A stretch of DNA of 24,340 nt, taken from positions 1 to 24,340 of the forward strand of contig CAXNAD020000217.1 in NCBI GenBank assembly GCA_964200185.2, read 5' to 3'. Below the pieces are notes generated by a model, which saw nothing but the letters and a program-made list of their open reading frames with translations, made no database searches and was not told where the DNA came from. The translations under genes were made by a program, and so were the position numbers. Below, piece by piece: positions 1 through 9,951 of the stretch. Numbering within the stretch: position 1 is the first letter of the stretch; the number at the start of each line of letters is the position of its first letter. This DNA comes from Choristocarpus tenellus KU-1152. Its lineage: Eukaryota; Phaeophyceae.

Positions 1-318
1 GATAAATTAATGTGAACATTGGGAGCAAGGTGTGGTTTTTGTTTTTATTTTTTTTGTGGGGTGGGGGTGATATATTTTAAATTTGTGATGTTTAATGTTT
101 CTTTCCCCTGAAGGTAGAGTGTTGTTTTGCAGTTGTATTGAGGCGTTTTGCGTGGTGGTATTGGTGAGGATGGTCAACAGTAGTACATCATGTCACAGAG
201 GATTTTGGATGGAGAGGACGTTGGTGTTGATGTTACTGTTTTGGGCACAAGAATAGAGTTGGGGTGGTTTGTGTTGTTATTTTGGAGCATGCTATAAGGT
301 GTGTCTGTTCTTGTGCAG

Positions 319-355
319 CGTAGATCCTGAACTTGAGGGGTGGTATGCTTTCATG
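319..355 (+). CDS. XPO7: Possible upstream XPO7 exon
   Basis: A short stretch follows a plausible acceptor (ttgtgcag) and ends at a good donor (ATG|gtatgt). Read with one leading base it encodes VDPELEGWYAFM, which resembles the acidic segment ending in QFM that lies about 20-35 residues before the VRDLRG block in animal exportin-7. It would end in phase 0 like the other XPO7 exons. I could not find a convincing exon connecting it to the exon at 881, so at least one small exon remains unplaced in 356-880. It could be chance. Confidence 0.3.
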
Positions 356-417
356 GTATGTCAGTGTATTTCTATTGTTCCTATTGTTGTGGTAGGAAGT
401 AGGATTCTATCCCTTTT

Positions 418-439
418 TTAGGGTTAGGGTTAGGGTTAG
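418..439 (+). repeat. Interstitial telomere-like TTAGGG repeat
   Basis: Three perfect TTAGGG units followed by TTAG. The tract lies in the presumed intronic part of the exportin-7 gene, far from any visible chromosome end. TTAGGG is the telomere unit of animals, many fungi and brown algae among others, so it is compatible with a stramenopile but not diagnostic. Confidence 0.8.
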
Positions 440-880
440 AGATTGCCACTACAGTTTGGGGTCTTTCCATGAATTGTACAACTTGCTTCTTCAAAGTTCT
501 GTATCCCCACCCATCGCTGAAGTTAGATAGAGTCAAAGTCAATGAGAGGTAGCCAGGTTTTGGTCATTTTACACTTGATGCCAGGTTTTGAAACATTTGT
601 GGTTCACCCACATTTGTGTGGGTGAAGTGCCAAGTTTGACTTGAGAGGCTTGCTTTCTCAATTGTTTGAGACTTTTGGACAGAATTTTGGGAAATATCCT
701 AAATGAATTTGTATTAAAAAAGGTTGAATTTTTCACAAATATGTCAGCATCCTTAAAATGGACCTCCAGGTACGTCTTGTTAACTTCAACTCACTGATTG
801 GTTTGTGATGTGTGATGTATGTTGTGTGATTTCTCTTCTTTCCTCTTCTTTCCCATCTTGTTCTGTTCTTCCTTGTTCAG

Positions 881-1068
881 GAGAGTGTGAAGAGGGCGCT
901 GATTGGGGTGTGTCGAGACTTGCGAGGCGTGACCGAGGCTACACACAACCGGAAGTCTTACGGGATGCTCTTTGATGTAAGCCACATACCCTTTTGGTGT
1001 CCACAGTTACTTTCTATTGTATTAGTGTTATTATTAATAATAACATACTATCGAGACAATAGTAGTGC

Positions 1069-1124
<56 letters not shown>

Positions 1125-3518
1125 CCCCCCCCCTCCCCCCCCTCCTCCCCTCTCCTCCCCTCCCTTCTTTCCCCCCTTCCCCNNNNNNNNNNCCCAATTT
1201 TCTTTCTATTGTTTTTGGGTTATTTTTTATAACAACATTCTATCAAGACAATAGTAGGGCCCCCCCCCCCCCCCCCCTCACTCTCTCTCTCTCTCTCTCT
1301 CTTACACTTCTTCTCCATCCCTCTTTCCCCCACCCTCACAAAAATATGTGGTTCATATGTACAAGTGTGCAATTTACAGGCTGTGCCTGCTTCCTGCCTC
1401 CATATATGTGCTTCTACTCACATGGATTTGTTCTGTTCCCCTGCTCCTTCCCCCTTTGTGTGTGTGTTTGTGTGTTGGGTTGTGTTGTGTATTGCTATGA
1501 TGTGGTGTGTTCATGTTATTGGAAGGCGTTGTATCCTGCACACTTTGGTGTGTTTGTGCGTGCAGCTGAGGAGTGGTCAGACAGCCCAGAGGTTACGACC
1601 TCTCTCATTAAGTTCATGCAAGAATTTGTGTACAACAAGGTAAGATGGATGGGTTATTGATGATGGTAACATTTTTTTGTCTTCTTTGTATGATGTGGAT
1701 GCATGTTTTGGGGGGGTTTTCTGAAAATTTATTGAAATTTGTTATCATGTAGCGCTGTTATTGATGTGTGAAGCACTTTCATTGGTCAACGGTGCTGTAA
1801 ATGTTAACGCAGTTACATAGTACTTAGTATTGTCAAGGAAAGGTATTGTAAATGGCATGTATATTTTGGTGCTCGGTTGGTATTTCAAAGTACATTAGTG
1901 TTCCGTCCTGTTTCACAGGAGTGAGTGTGAGTGCGCCTTGATTATTTGGGGTTTCCACATTTTGATGGCGTTTGGTACTGATTTCCTCGTTTTGTGTAGA
2001 GTTCTATGATGCTGGATATTTTACTGAGGAAGAAAAATGACAAAGGAAGTTGGTTCGTAGGTTACTGTGTTAGGGACTTTTTTATTTTTTGTTGTGTGGA
2101 AAAAAAAGTTTCTGAAGTGGTGCAGGGCATCTTACACAGGGTCTTCCCCCCCTCCCTTTGTCCTTATGGATACTTTGTGCAATGATCAGTTCATGTAGGC
2201 CTTGTCTGTATTCCATTCATCTCGAGCCTTTTGCTACCACTGTTGGTTGTTATTTGGTGTATGGATGTCCTGTGTAACTGTATTTTTGACAAAAAAAAAT
2301 CACCCATTGGATTACAGGCACAGCGGCTGGTATTTGACCAGAGTAGCCCTAATGGCATCCTTCTGTTCCGAGAGTGTTCCAAGATAGCTGTTGCTTTTGG
2401 AACAAGAGTTATGCAGGTTTGTCTCCACTGGAGGATTTGATAAGCATAAGCTGAGAATGGAGGGGGGGGAGGTGTTCACTCCTTTCCAGTATTGTATACA
2501 ATGCTTGTCGTGAAGGGCTGTTTAATATCAAACTTCAAATTGAGCTGGTGATAGAAATTATGTTTTTGCTGGTTTGATGTAGACTGAATTTGTTGAGGGG
2601 GTTGTGGTAGGGTTAATGGTAACTACACCAACAGCTAGAAGTGAAACTGTGATTGATCTCATTTGTTCACCTTCTACCCAGTGCCTTGGGTAGTGCTACA
2701 ATTGGTGAGTGAGTTGTTCAAACTAGTCCACAGTATCATACCGTGTAGGCAGTCTCTTTAATAGGAAGTTTGTGGATCTTTTGCAAGGACCCCTAACCTT
2801 CTGCTACCATTGCTCTGGTTGAATTTATGGCCTGTGTGCTAATGTGGCCTTTTGTGATCAGCTACCAGTGACTACGTCAGATCTCTACAAGGAGAAGTAC
2901 AAAGGGATAGCCATATGCCTTGGGATGCTCAGCACTGCTTTGGCAGGGACATACGTCAATTTCGGGGTGTTTACCCTGTACAATGATAAGGTTTGTATGG
3001 CGTGTATCAACCTACCTCTTATCCCTTTCTTCTCATTATTTGTAGTACTTTGCTATGGTGATAGTGCTGACTAGGGCTATGGCATTGGTATGTTCCTTAT
3101 GCCAATTTGTGCGGCCAGGTACTCAGACTTACGTTTGCTACTGGGGTGTTGTAATTTCATGTTTGTACGATACGATATAGTTTGGTTGTGTGCACATTGT
3201 ACGATATGATGAGCTTAGTACTTTTGAAGTATTAGTTTGGTATGGTGTCAGCGGCGTAATCAATCAGTTCACACAATTTAGACAGCACAACTTCCCTGAT
3301 GTGAAGCCTCAAACACGAGGAACAAGTAGTAATCAAGTTGAGACTAACACCTTTCACTATAGCTTTGTTAGAGTCAAGGGACCACTACTGGATACAGGTA
3401 TATTAACCTGTCATAGGTGTATCGCCCCCCTTATCTATAAAAATCAAGAGTGTTCATGAAAAATTGTTGAAATCCCTGGTGCTCATCTTGGTGCACACGA
3501 AGAGCTCTTTTATGGCCT

Positions 3519-3560
<42 letters not shown>

Positions 3561-5771
3561 AGATTGTGTGGATGCTTTCCGCCATTGAGTGTTTAGAGGT
3601 GGAACAGTTTTTTGTATAGGGAGGTCACAGAGGAGAAACTGTGAGGTTGACGTAGTCGTATTGCCTGAAGGGTGTACGGGGCTTGACAGGGAACAGGGAC
3701 GCAACAGTGATTATGTAGACTGTATTTGAGAAGTGCTTCAATGTATATACATATTATGTAGACTGTATTGAAATGGAACGTAAATATACAACTCGGTTCA
3801 ATGCCAACAATGAACTCATCTCTGCAATCCTTCTAATGTCCATTTAATTTCTATTTCAATCCTCCCTCAAGTAGTATCAGAGGATAAATAACATGTGTTG
3901 TACTCCTGCTGAAGTCTGATCTTCATGGCATGCTTGGTCTGTGTCGCATGCTTGTCTTGAAAGTAGACATGAGTAACTTTGAGGGTCTTTGGGGAGGGGG
4001 AGGGGGCAGAATTTGTTAGCAGCATGGCTGCCATACCTGTAGTAAAGTAATAGGTGGGGTTTTGATTTGCAGGCCACAAATTATGTACTTAATTTCCGAT
4101 CAGTTTCTACTTCAGATTATACCTATGGAATTACCGGTTTTTGTGTGAGTTCTTTGATTATACCTATGGTTTGTCCTTGCTGACTGTGTACCTGGTACTT
4201 ACCTTGTTTTGTGTTGCTATGTGGATATTGCAGGCATTGGAGCATGCGTTGGAGACGGCACTCCAGCTGGCCCTTAGTGTGCCTTTGGCGGATGTGATGG
4301 CTTTCCCAAAGCTATGCAAGGCATACTTCTCTTTCTTTGAGATCTTGTTCCGAAACCACATGGGCATAATTGCTGCCCTGGACACTCCAGTGTTCATGCG
4401 TGTCATGCAAGCTCTTCATGAGGGGTTGCAGGTGAATATGAGATGTATTGCCATGCTTTGTTATCTGAAAGAGCTCACCTATTATGTTCTACAATAACTA
4501 CTGCATTGTGTTTTGAATTAGTAAAACCATACCATAATCTACCCTCCAAATTGTTTCTCAGCCACCACCCTCCTGGACTTAATGGCAGGGGCTAGATGCA
4601 CCCTTGGCATCACAATGTGCCGCAGCGATTGATCACCTGGCAACATACCACTTCAAACACTCTGGAAAGGATGTCCCACCAATGCGAGCACTCAAGGCAC
4701 ACCTGGCTGCTAACCCTACCCTGCTCTCGGGACTGATGTCCACCCTCTTCAACATCCTCCTCTTTGACTCCATGTCTAACAATACTGCCAACCAGTGGGC
4801 AGTAACACGACCAATACTCAGTCTCCTCCTGGCAGACGAGCAGGTGAGGCATGGGGAGAAGGGGCAAATCCTCTTGTACATGACTGGTGGTTATGTAGGT
4901 GGTATTGTATCCTTGAGAACCAGTCTGTACTACGGTGAAGGGCTTTGGGCAGGAAGCTTTGCGGTAGTTGGTTGGTAGATGTGCGACAGTGAGTTGTGAT
5001 TGGAGTAATATTTAAGATGTGGTTGGCCTCTACTTTGTAATAAGAAATGTTGATAGTAGTTTCTAACGTGTACCCAATTGTAGTAGAGTAGAAGTACTGT
5101 AGATCACACGGTTTTGCTATGCTGTGTACAAATGAAGTGTTTGGGACACTTGGGCCCTTAGCAATTTTGACAATACACTCCTGTCAGTGTGTCTAAGGGA
5201 GTTGTTGTGTGTCTCTGTAATTTAAGTTTTTTTATCATGTTTCTCTGAAAGACATCCTGGTTTGAGGTGGCAAGGAAGGGGTGGAGGGGAGGGGAGGGAA
5301 GTAATGGTGTGATTTGCCTTACACAAGTTTTTTGGTGTATAGGATCAACACTACAACCGCAACCTGTTTTTGTTGGGAGAGGGTATGTGAAGTATGCATG
5401 TGGTATAAAGTGGGGGCATTTGGTGTTATGTGATACGTACAAGACCACTATTTTATGTTCTAGTATGTATAAAGATAGGTTTTAAGTGCTGTTTTTACGC
5501 GACACATGAAATGCCCAAGTGGAAAATATCCATGTGAATGGCCCTATGGACCCCCACTCACCCTCACTTGCCACCTTCCTGTCAGGCATTCTCTGCATAC
5601 AAGGAACATCTCACCGCCTCCCAGGCCCCACAAAACCAGCCTCGCCTCCAGGAGGCGTTCTCCAAGCTTCTAAGTGATGTGCAGCCCAACCTCGAGTCCA
5701 CAAACCGGGATCGTTTCACCCAGCGCCTTACAAGCTACAGACTTGGAGTACGGCAGTTCCTTACAATGTAG
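881..5771 (+). CDS. XPO7: Exportin-7 (RanBP16-like), C-terminal part, seven exons
   Basis: Importin-beta-superfamily nuclear transport receptor; members bind RanGTP and cargo through HEAT-like helical repeats and shuttle through nuclear pores. Exons: 881-976, 1526-1639, 2318-2416, 2862-2990, 4234-4431, 4589-4843, 5586-5771, all joined in phase 0 by GT-AG introns. The joined 358 residues align almost without gaps to the last third of animal and plant exportin-7 as I recall them. Landmarks are VCRDLRG and MLFDALYPAH (exons 1-2), EVTTSLIKFMQEFVYNK (2), SSPNGILLFRE (3), YVNFGVFTLYND (4), NQWAVTRPILSLLL (6) and NRDRFTQRL just before the TAG stop (7). The N-terminal importin-beta domain is encoded upstream, outside or in unresolved exons before 881, so the gene is partial. 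The 549-nt intron 977-1525 carries a poly-C tract and an assembly gap; the 1243-nt intron 2991-4233 carries a CT repeat. No AATAAA is obvious after the stop. Family assignment is very secure; each exact splice site slightly less so. Confidence 0.92.
1014..1062. repeat. 49-bp palindromic repeat unit, copy 1
   Basis: The unit begins CTATTG and ends CAATAG, a 6-bp terminal inverted repeat. Its centre holds a perfect 18-bp palindrome at 1027-1044 (GTTATTATT/AATAATAAC). A few bases later a run of 52 C begins. A second 49-bp copy with the same ends lies at 1206-1254. It sits inside the first placed XPO7 intron. Confidence 0.7.
1070..1121. repeat. Poly-C tract (C52) continuing as C/T-rich DNA
   Basis: An uninterrupted run of 52 C, then C-rich DNA with scattered T up to the assembly gap at 1183-1192. 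The true length is unreliable because such tracts collapse or stutter in sequencing and the gap follows directly. Confidence 0.85.
1183..1192. other. Assembly gap (10 N)
   Basis: Ten ambiguous bases interrupt the C-rich part of the XPO7 intron between the two 49-bp repeat copies. The number 10 may be a placeholder, so the real intron length is unknown. Confidence 0.95.
1206..1254. repeat. 49-bp palindromic repeat unit, copy 2
   Basis: Same length, same CTATTG/CAATAG ends and same position of the central inverted repeat (GTTAT at 1219-1223, ATAAC at 1229-1233) as copy 1, starting 192 bases downstream of it. It is also followed by a C run (1260-1277), then a CT repeat to about 1302. Duplication of unit plus poly-C is the simplest reading. 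Confidence 0.7.
3521..3557. repeat. (CT)n microsatellite in XPO7 intron
   Basis: An uninterrupted CT dinucleotide run of about 18 units within the 1243-nt XPO7 intron at 2991-4233. The rest of that intron shows no recognisable gene; an open frame at 3190-3459 has no family resemblance I can name. Confidence 0.9.
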
Positions 5772-5895
5772 TGGTAGGAGGGGTGGGAAAGTGGGGTGTA
5801 CTGCTTTGTGTTTCCTACTGTGTCTGCATTTTATGTACGGTAATGCAGTATGTTGTGGAAAGGGTGAAGAGTGTGTGATAGTGATGACTCATATT

Positions 5896-6195
5896 TTAGC
5901 TTGCAGGTACGAGTTGTGGATGATGAGGGGCAACCGTGGCTCTGTCACCCCACATGTATGTTGTGGTACCAGCTCTTTCTTGGTCTAACGATACTTTCGT
6001 CAACGGAACAAGAGCGTCGCTTACTTTGAGGTCGTGCTTATCTATGTCAAAGTGCCCACCGGGTGTGCGTTGGAAGAGAGACTGCATGGAGGACATCGCA
6101 ATAGCAGGAACCTCCCATGCTTTTATCACTGACGTTTGCAACAAAGGCAGAGGTAGAGAGCAGTGGTATGCAATGGTCTGTTTTCCTTGTCTCAT
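5896..6195 (-). CDS. Unrecognised 99-residue ORF downstream of XPO7
   Basis: An ATG-started reading frame on the minus strand. Its middle part (residues about 37-80, around TPGGHFDIDKHDL and SDALVPLTKVSLDQER) looks more protein-like than the surrounding low-complexity DNA. I do not recognise a family. The opposite strand is also open over nearly the same interval (5936-6208), so strand and reality are uncertain. It could be a relic of a mobile element or an isolated exon. No promoter or splice context decides the matter. Confidence 0.2.
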   Translation of the reverse strand: MRQGKQTIAYHCSLPLPLLQTSVIKAWEVPAIAMSSMQSLFQRTPGGHFDIDKHDLKVSDALVPLTKVSLDQERAGTTTYMWGDRATVAPHHPQLVPAS

Positions 6196-7202
6196 CTCGA
6201 TGTCTTAGTTCACTCTATCCCTGATGCAAGCTCAATGGTATCATGTATTTTGAGGTTCTGAAGAGATTGAGTGAGCACCATGGCCTCTCAGTTGCATGTC
6301 GACCGTCCATCTATATCTACAAGATGGACCTGAGATAGGTATATGGAGTTGTCTTTTGAAGTCAAAAGTTGGGGCACTAGAAATTAGGGGGGTTACGGAC
6401 CAACAATGCAAGCATATCATTTTGGATAGGGGAGGGGAGGTTGTTGCAGGTATAGTGGATGATGAGGCAGGCCTATATTGCAGGTGGTATGTGTGTGAGC
6501 TGCAAGGGTAGTTGTATCACCCAAAGAGTTTAAACGGCACCAGATTGATGTCGTTTGTGAGCAAACAGCCAACTGAGGACAGTTACTCGGTCCAAAGAGG
6601 GGGATAGTATGAATGAGGGATAAATTGTGGGTGAGAATATGAGGTGATAACAGCAAACATTGTTAGCCACATTAACATGGAGAGATTTGGGACGGGAGGA
6701 GAATTGAAGGGGTGGATGGCAGCAGGTATGCATTTTGGTGTGTGGTGTTGTTAGATGACCTCTTGTCAAGTGTAGCAGAGACCTCAAACAGGAGGTCGAG
6801 TGTGATGGAGACCTCAACAGAGGCCACATGTAGCATACTTTATGTTCGTTTGACTACTGCATATCATGGCAGTCATGGTCAAGGATCGCTGCCCCCGCCC
6901 ATACCCAGATCGTTGCCTAATGGCGTTGTTTGCTATTGTTTGCAAGTGAAAGAGAGGCCTGTGAACCTTCCTCATACATTAACAGATACACCATTGGCTT
7001 TTCACAAACACCGATGATGTTTTGTTGTGCTGTAGTGGTGGGAGTTTGCTCAAATCCCTCCAGGGAGGTTGGATGAGCTCGATGTTGCTCATCATTAAGT
7101 ACTGTATCAGTGCTACCATCCTCCTCCTTGGAAAACTGTGTGTGGCACAGTTGACTGTGTTGTTTTTGAAATCTGTTACCGTGTTGTTTCTTTTTTGTTC
7201 AG

Positions 7203-7286
7203 AACACCCCCCTTCCCCCTTTCGTATCCCTTGTCTTGCCCCCTGGTGGTGGCACATCCGATTCCCTGCACAACTCCAGAAAGTGA
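7203..7286 (+). CDS. Possible terminal exon of an unplaced gene
   Basis: A strong polypyrimidine tract and acceptor (GTTTCTTTTTTGTTCAG) precedes 27 open codons rich in Pro, Ser, Leu and Gly (NTPLPPFVSLVLPPGGG), ending at TGA 7284-7286. Upstream, an ATG at 6677 starts a short frame (MERFGTGGELKGWMAA) that runs into a GTATGC donor at 6725, but I could not link the two. Composition alone could give this by chance. Confidence 0.15.
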   Translation, partial: NTPLPPFVSLVLPPGGGTSDSLHNSRK

Positions 7287-9729
7287 TGCTTGCAGTTGTT
7301 TGAGTAATGAAGGGCGGGAGACAGCAGTCATGCAAGAGTGACAATGCTGTGTGCCTGTGATGCCACGCCAGTCTCTGTATTAATTTGTTGTGTTCATCGT
7401 GTGTTTGTCTTATTACTATCAGTCACTGTGAAGACAGAGAGGCCCTTTGAAAGCCGGGCTGGTCATTAGTTTTGACTGCAGCTTGCTTGGTACGAAGACT
7501 GAGAATTCTTGCAATATATATTGCTGAGCTGGAGAAAAGGGTTGGTGCTATCAGTGTAGGGAGGGAGGGATTATGGGGAAGATTGGGGACGGAAAAGTGT
7601 GCTTCATTATTGAGAATGGGTTGGTGTGGATGTTGTGCGGTTGGCTAGGTTGTGTGTACCGCCTGTCCAGCAGGCTGGGGACCAACCTCAAATGGCTGTG
7701 TTGTGCATTGTTGTTGACAGGAGTGTGGGTGGGGGGACCAGGGGGGGGTAGATGGTGTGGTGCACAACAACAAGCTTCCGCCCAAGCTCTTCTAAAGCTC
7801 AATAGAGGGACTTGACACCAATCAGTTGAGATAGGGCAAACGCTTGTATTTGGAGGTATGGTATGGCCTCACTCCCAGACAGGAGGGAAGAGGAGGAAAA
7901 AGAGAAGACCCAGGCTAAGCATTAGTAATCAGTAGCTTTCTCTGCCTGCTGGATGACTTTCGACTGGGTGATGGTACACAGTCGTGTTGATTGTGTGCAA
8001 TATCCTCTTGTTTGTTGTGTGGATGGACGGATGTGTAATGCAGCGGATATCAGTTACTGTTCAAAATGTGACAATGATGGGCATCAGATTGCTCTCAGCA
8101 CACAGTAGATAGATTGTTTATTGCTGATGCATTGGTTGGAGTCTCACTCAACACATGATTACGTTTGTTGGCTTGTGTGTGGTCAACATGGAGAGGGGGA
8201 ATGGTTGTTGTGCGATGCCGAGGTATGCCTGCAATAATAACATACAGAGTGAAAACACTTTTCATCAACGACTGGGAGAATTGATTGAAGATGTTGAAGA
8301 TAGCTGTTATTAAAAAGAGAAAAAATTCGAAGGGAGGTGGATTCATAATTGGATGGATAATGTGGGGATTGGGGGGGGTTGCTGAAAGGAGGGTTAGACG
8401 AAACCTTCCCCTCCCTCCTCAATCAATATCTCTAGTAGCCAGAAATCAGTACCACTCACTGACAATTTTTCTGTCTACGCCTGTCTAGGGCACATTAATA
8501 ACTACCGCATGCAAACTTATCATACTAATAATGCAGAGGTAGTAATTACTTGCTTGGACTCTGAATCCTTCTCCGTAGGAGACCAAATAATATTACGGCG
8601 TATTTTTTTCTTGTTCCCTCAAGATATTAGTGGAGCAGAACTGATCCATTAGGTTTTGCTCTGGATTCCCAATCAAATATTGTTGTGCTTTTAGTACTAT
8701 ACTTACTTGCTGATTCCCTTGGAATAAAAAAGGAGTGATCCCTGCTTGGTGCACCTTCTATTATTGACACTTCCCTCTTGCGTGTGTACTGTCGTTATGG
8801 CAGTGCCACTACTCGAAGTAGGTACCTAGTCCTGTCACTGTATATAAATCAATCGTGTGAGGGGAAAATGCAAGTAGGTAGTCACCTTGTTCGAACCCGA
8901 AGTATCTGGAGGAGGGGGGGGGGTCTACACCAGGGTGTCCATTTGGGTCAAAATCAGGAAAAGTGCATTTACATTATCCATCCAACTTATGCAACCAAAT
9001 CACCCAAACAAAGATCGCGACATGAAAAAATTGACCCCAAATGGACAGCCACCCCCCCCTCCCAGATACTTTGAGCCTTCGTCGCACTTCACACTCAGAA
9101 GAGATCTTCACTCGCACACATTGGTTGATGATTGGGTGGTCATCGAACCATGTTAATATTGTTCATTGATTGTTGTGTATAATATGTAGTCGTTGGCTCT
9201 CGCTCACTTCATCAGGCACACCTCCACTCCTAAATCCCTGTATCATAGTTTTTGACTGCACATGTTAACATCCAAAATAACAATACCTTCAACTCTCTTC
9301 TACTCCTACTACTACTTTTATATTGTTTATTTTAATAAATATTCAACCTTTCCTTGACACATCTACAAAATGTCAGACAAAAAACATAATACATTTTTCG
9401 ACCAGTCCTTGTTATCTAGGTTCGATTTTCTTGTTGACACATCCATAAAATCTCAAATATAATCATATAAGAAATTACAGTTGACATGAGGTGTGTGTCC
9501 AAAATACTTCCATCATTGTGGTATAGATTTTATATTGAATAATATTATACAAATAACTATTTTGGAGTAGATGGACTTCGTTTGACTTTCCTTGTGGCAA
9601 CATGGACAAACCAAACGAAATTTATTTGTAATTTTGAGTGACTGACTCTCTGTGTCTCTTTATCATTTTGAGAATAAGGTAGTAAATATCAAATAAATAT
9701 CTTGGTGCAGTGAAGTTGTGCTCATACTA

Positions 9730-9750
9730 CCGCGCGCACCCGCGCCCCTG
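9730..9750. promoter_or_regulatory. GC-rich island upstream of the 881-residue gene
   Basis: A short CpG-dense stretch (CGCGCGCACCCGCGCCCC) stands out in AT-rich DNA about 200 bases before the ATG at 9952. It could be part of the core promoter or 5' UTR. Position and composition are the only evidence. Confidence 0.2.
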
Positions 9751-9951
9751 TGAAGATATGTGGTGTATTGATTATGTCCAACCTACTACATCCTATTGAG
9801 AAAAGGTGTAATTACCTGTATTTGAAAAGGTGGACAGGTGGACTTCTGCCGGCATTCACTTTGTCCTGTGGGTAGAAGTGGTCCAAAGAGGAGAGGGGGT
9901 ACTCGATCTTTATCTCTTCCAGAATCGGTTGTGTAAAATTGGTTTGGCTCG

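Larger units (their letters stand above)
5772..9951. other. Gene-poor region between XPO7 and the 881-residue gene
   Basis: About 4.2 kb with no coding region I can support firmly. It must hold the XPO7 3' UTR and the promoter of the next gene. The part from about 8480 to 9720 is AT-rich with an imperfect direct repeat (TTGACACATC at about 9353 and 9433). Open frames are short, of mixed strand and without family resemblance. Two weak coding candidates are listed separately. No tRNA or rRNA was seen. Confidence 0.6.

Noticed and set aside
887-1660. Continuous 257-codon frame with a long polyproline run
   Set aside because: It is two XPO7 exons (to 976 and from 1526) read through an intron that happens to lack stops; the proline run is the poly-C tract and the frame crosses an N gap.
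3190-3459. 89-codon ORF inside the long XPO7 intron
   Set aside because: No family resemblance, no promoter or splice context, and unremarkable composition; likely a chance frame.
7573-7815. ORF starting MGKIGDGKV, resembling the GKIGDGK loop of PII (GlnB) signalling proteins
   Set aside because: Nothing before or after matches PII: no upstream T-loop or beta strands, and the rest is Trp/Cys/Gly-rich from G/T-rich DNA. Chance resemblance.
8880-8910. TTCGAACCC, similar to the T-loop of a tRNA
   Set aside because: The flanking bases do not form a 5-bp T stem, and no acceptor stem, D arm or anticodon arm can be drawn upstream.
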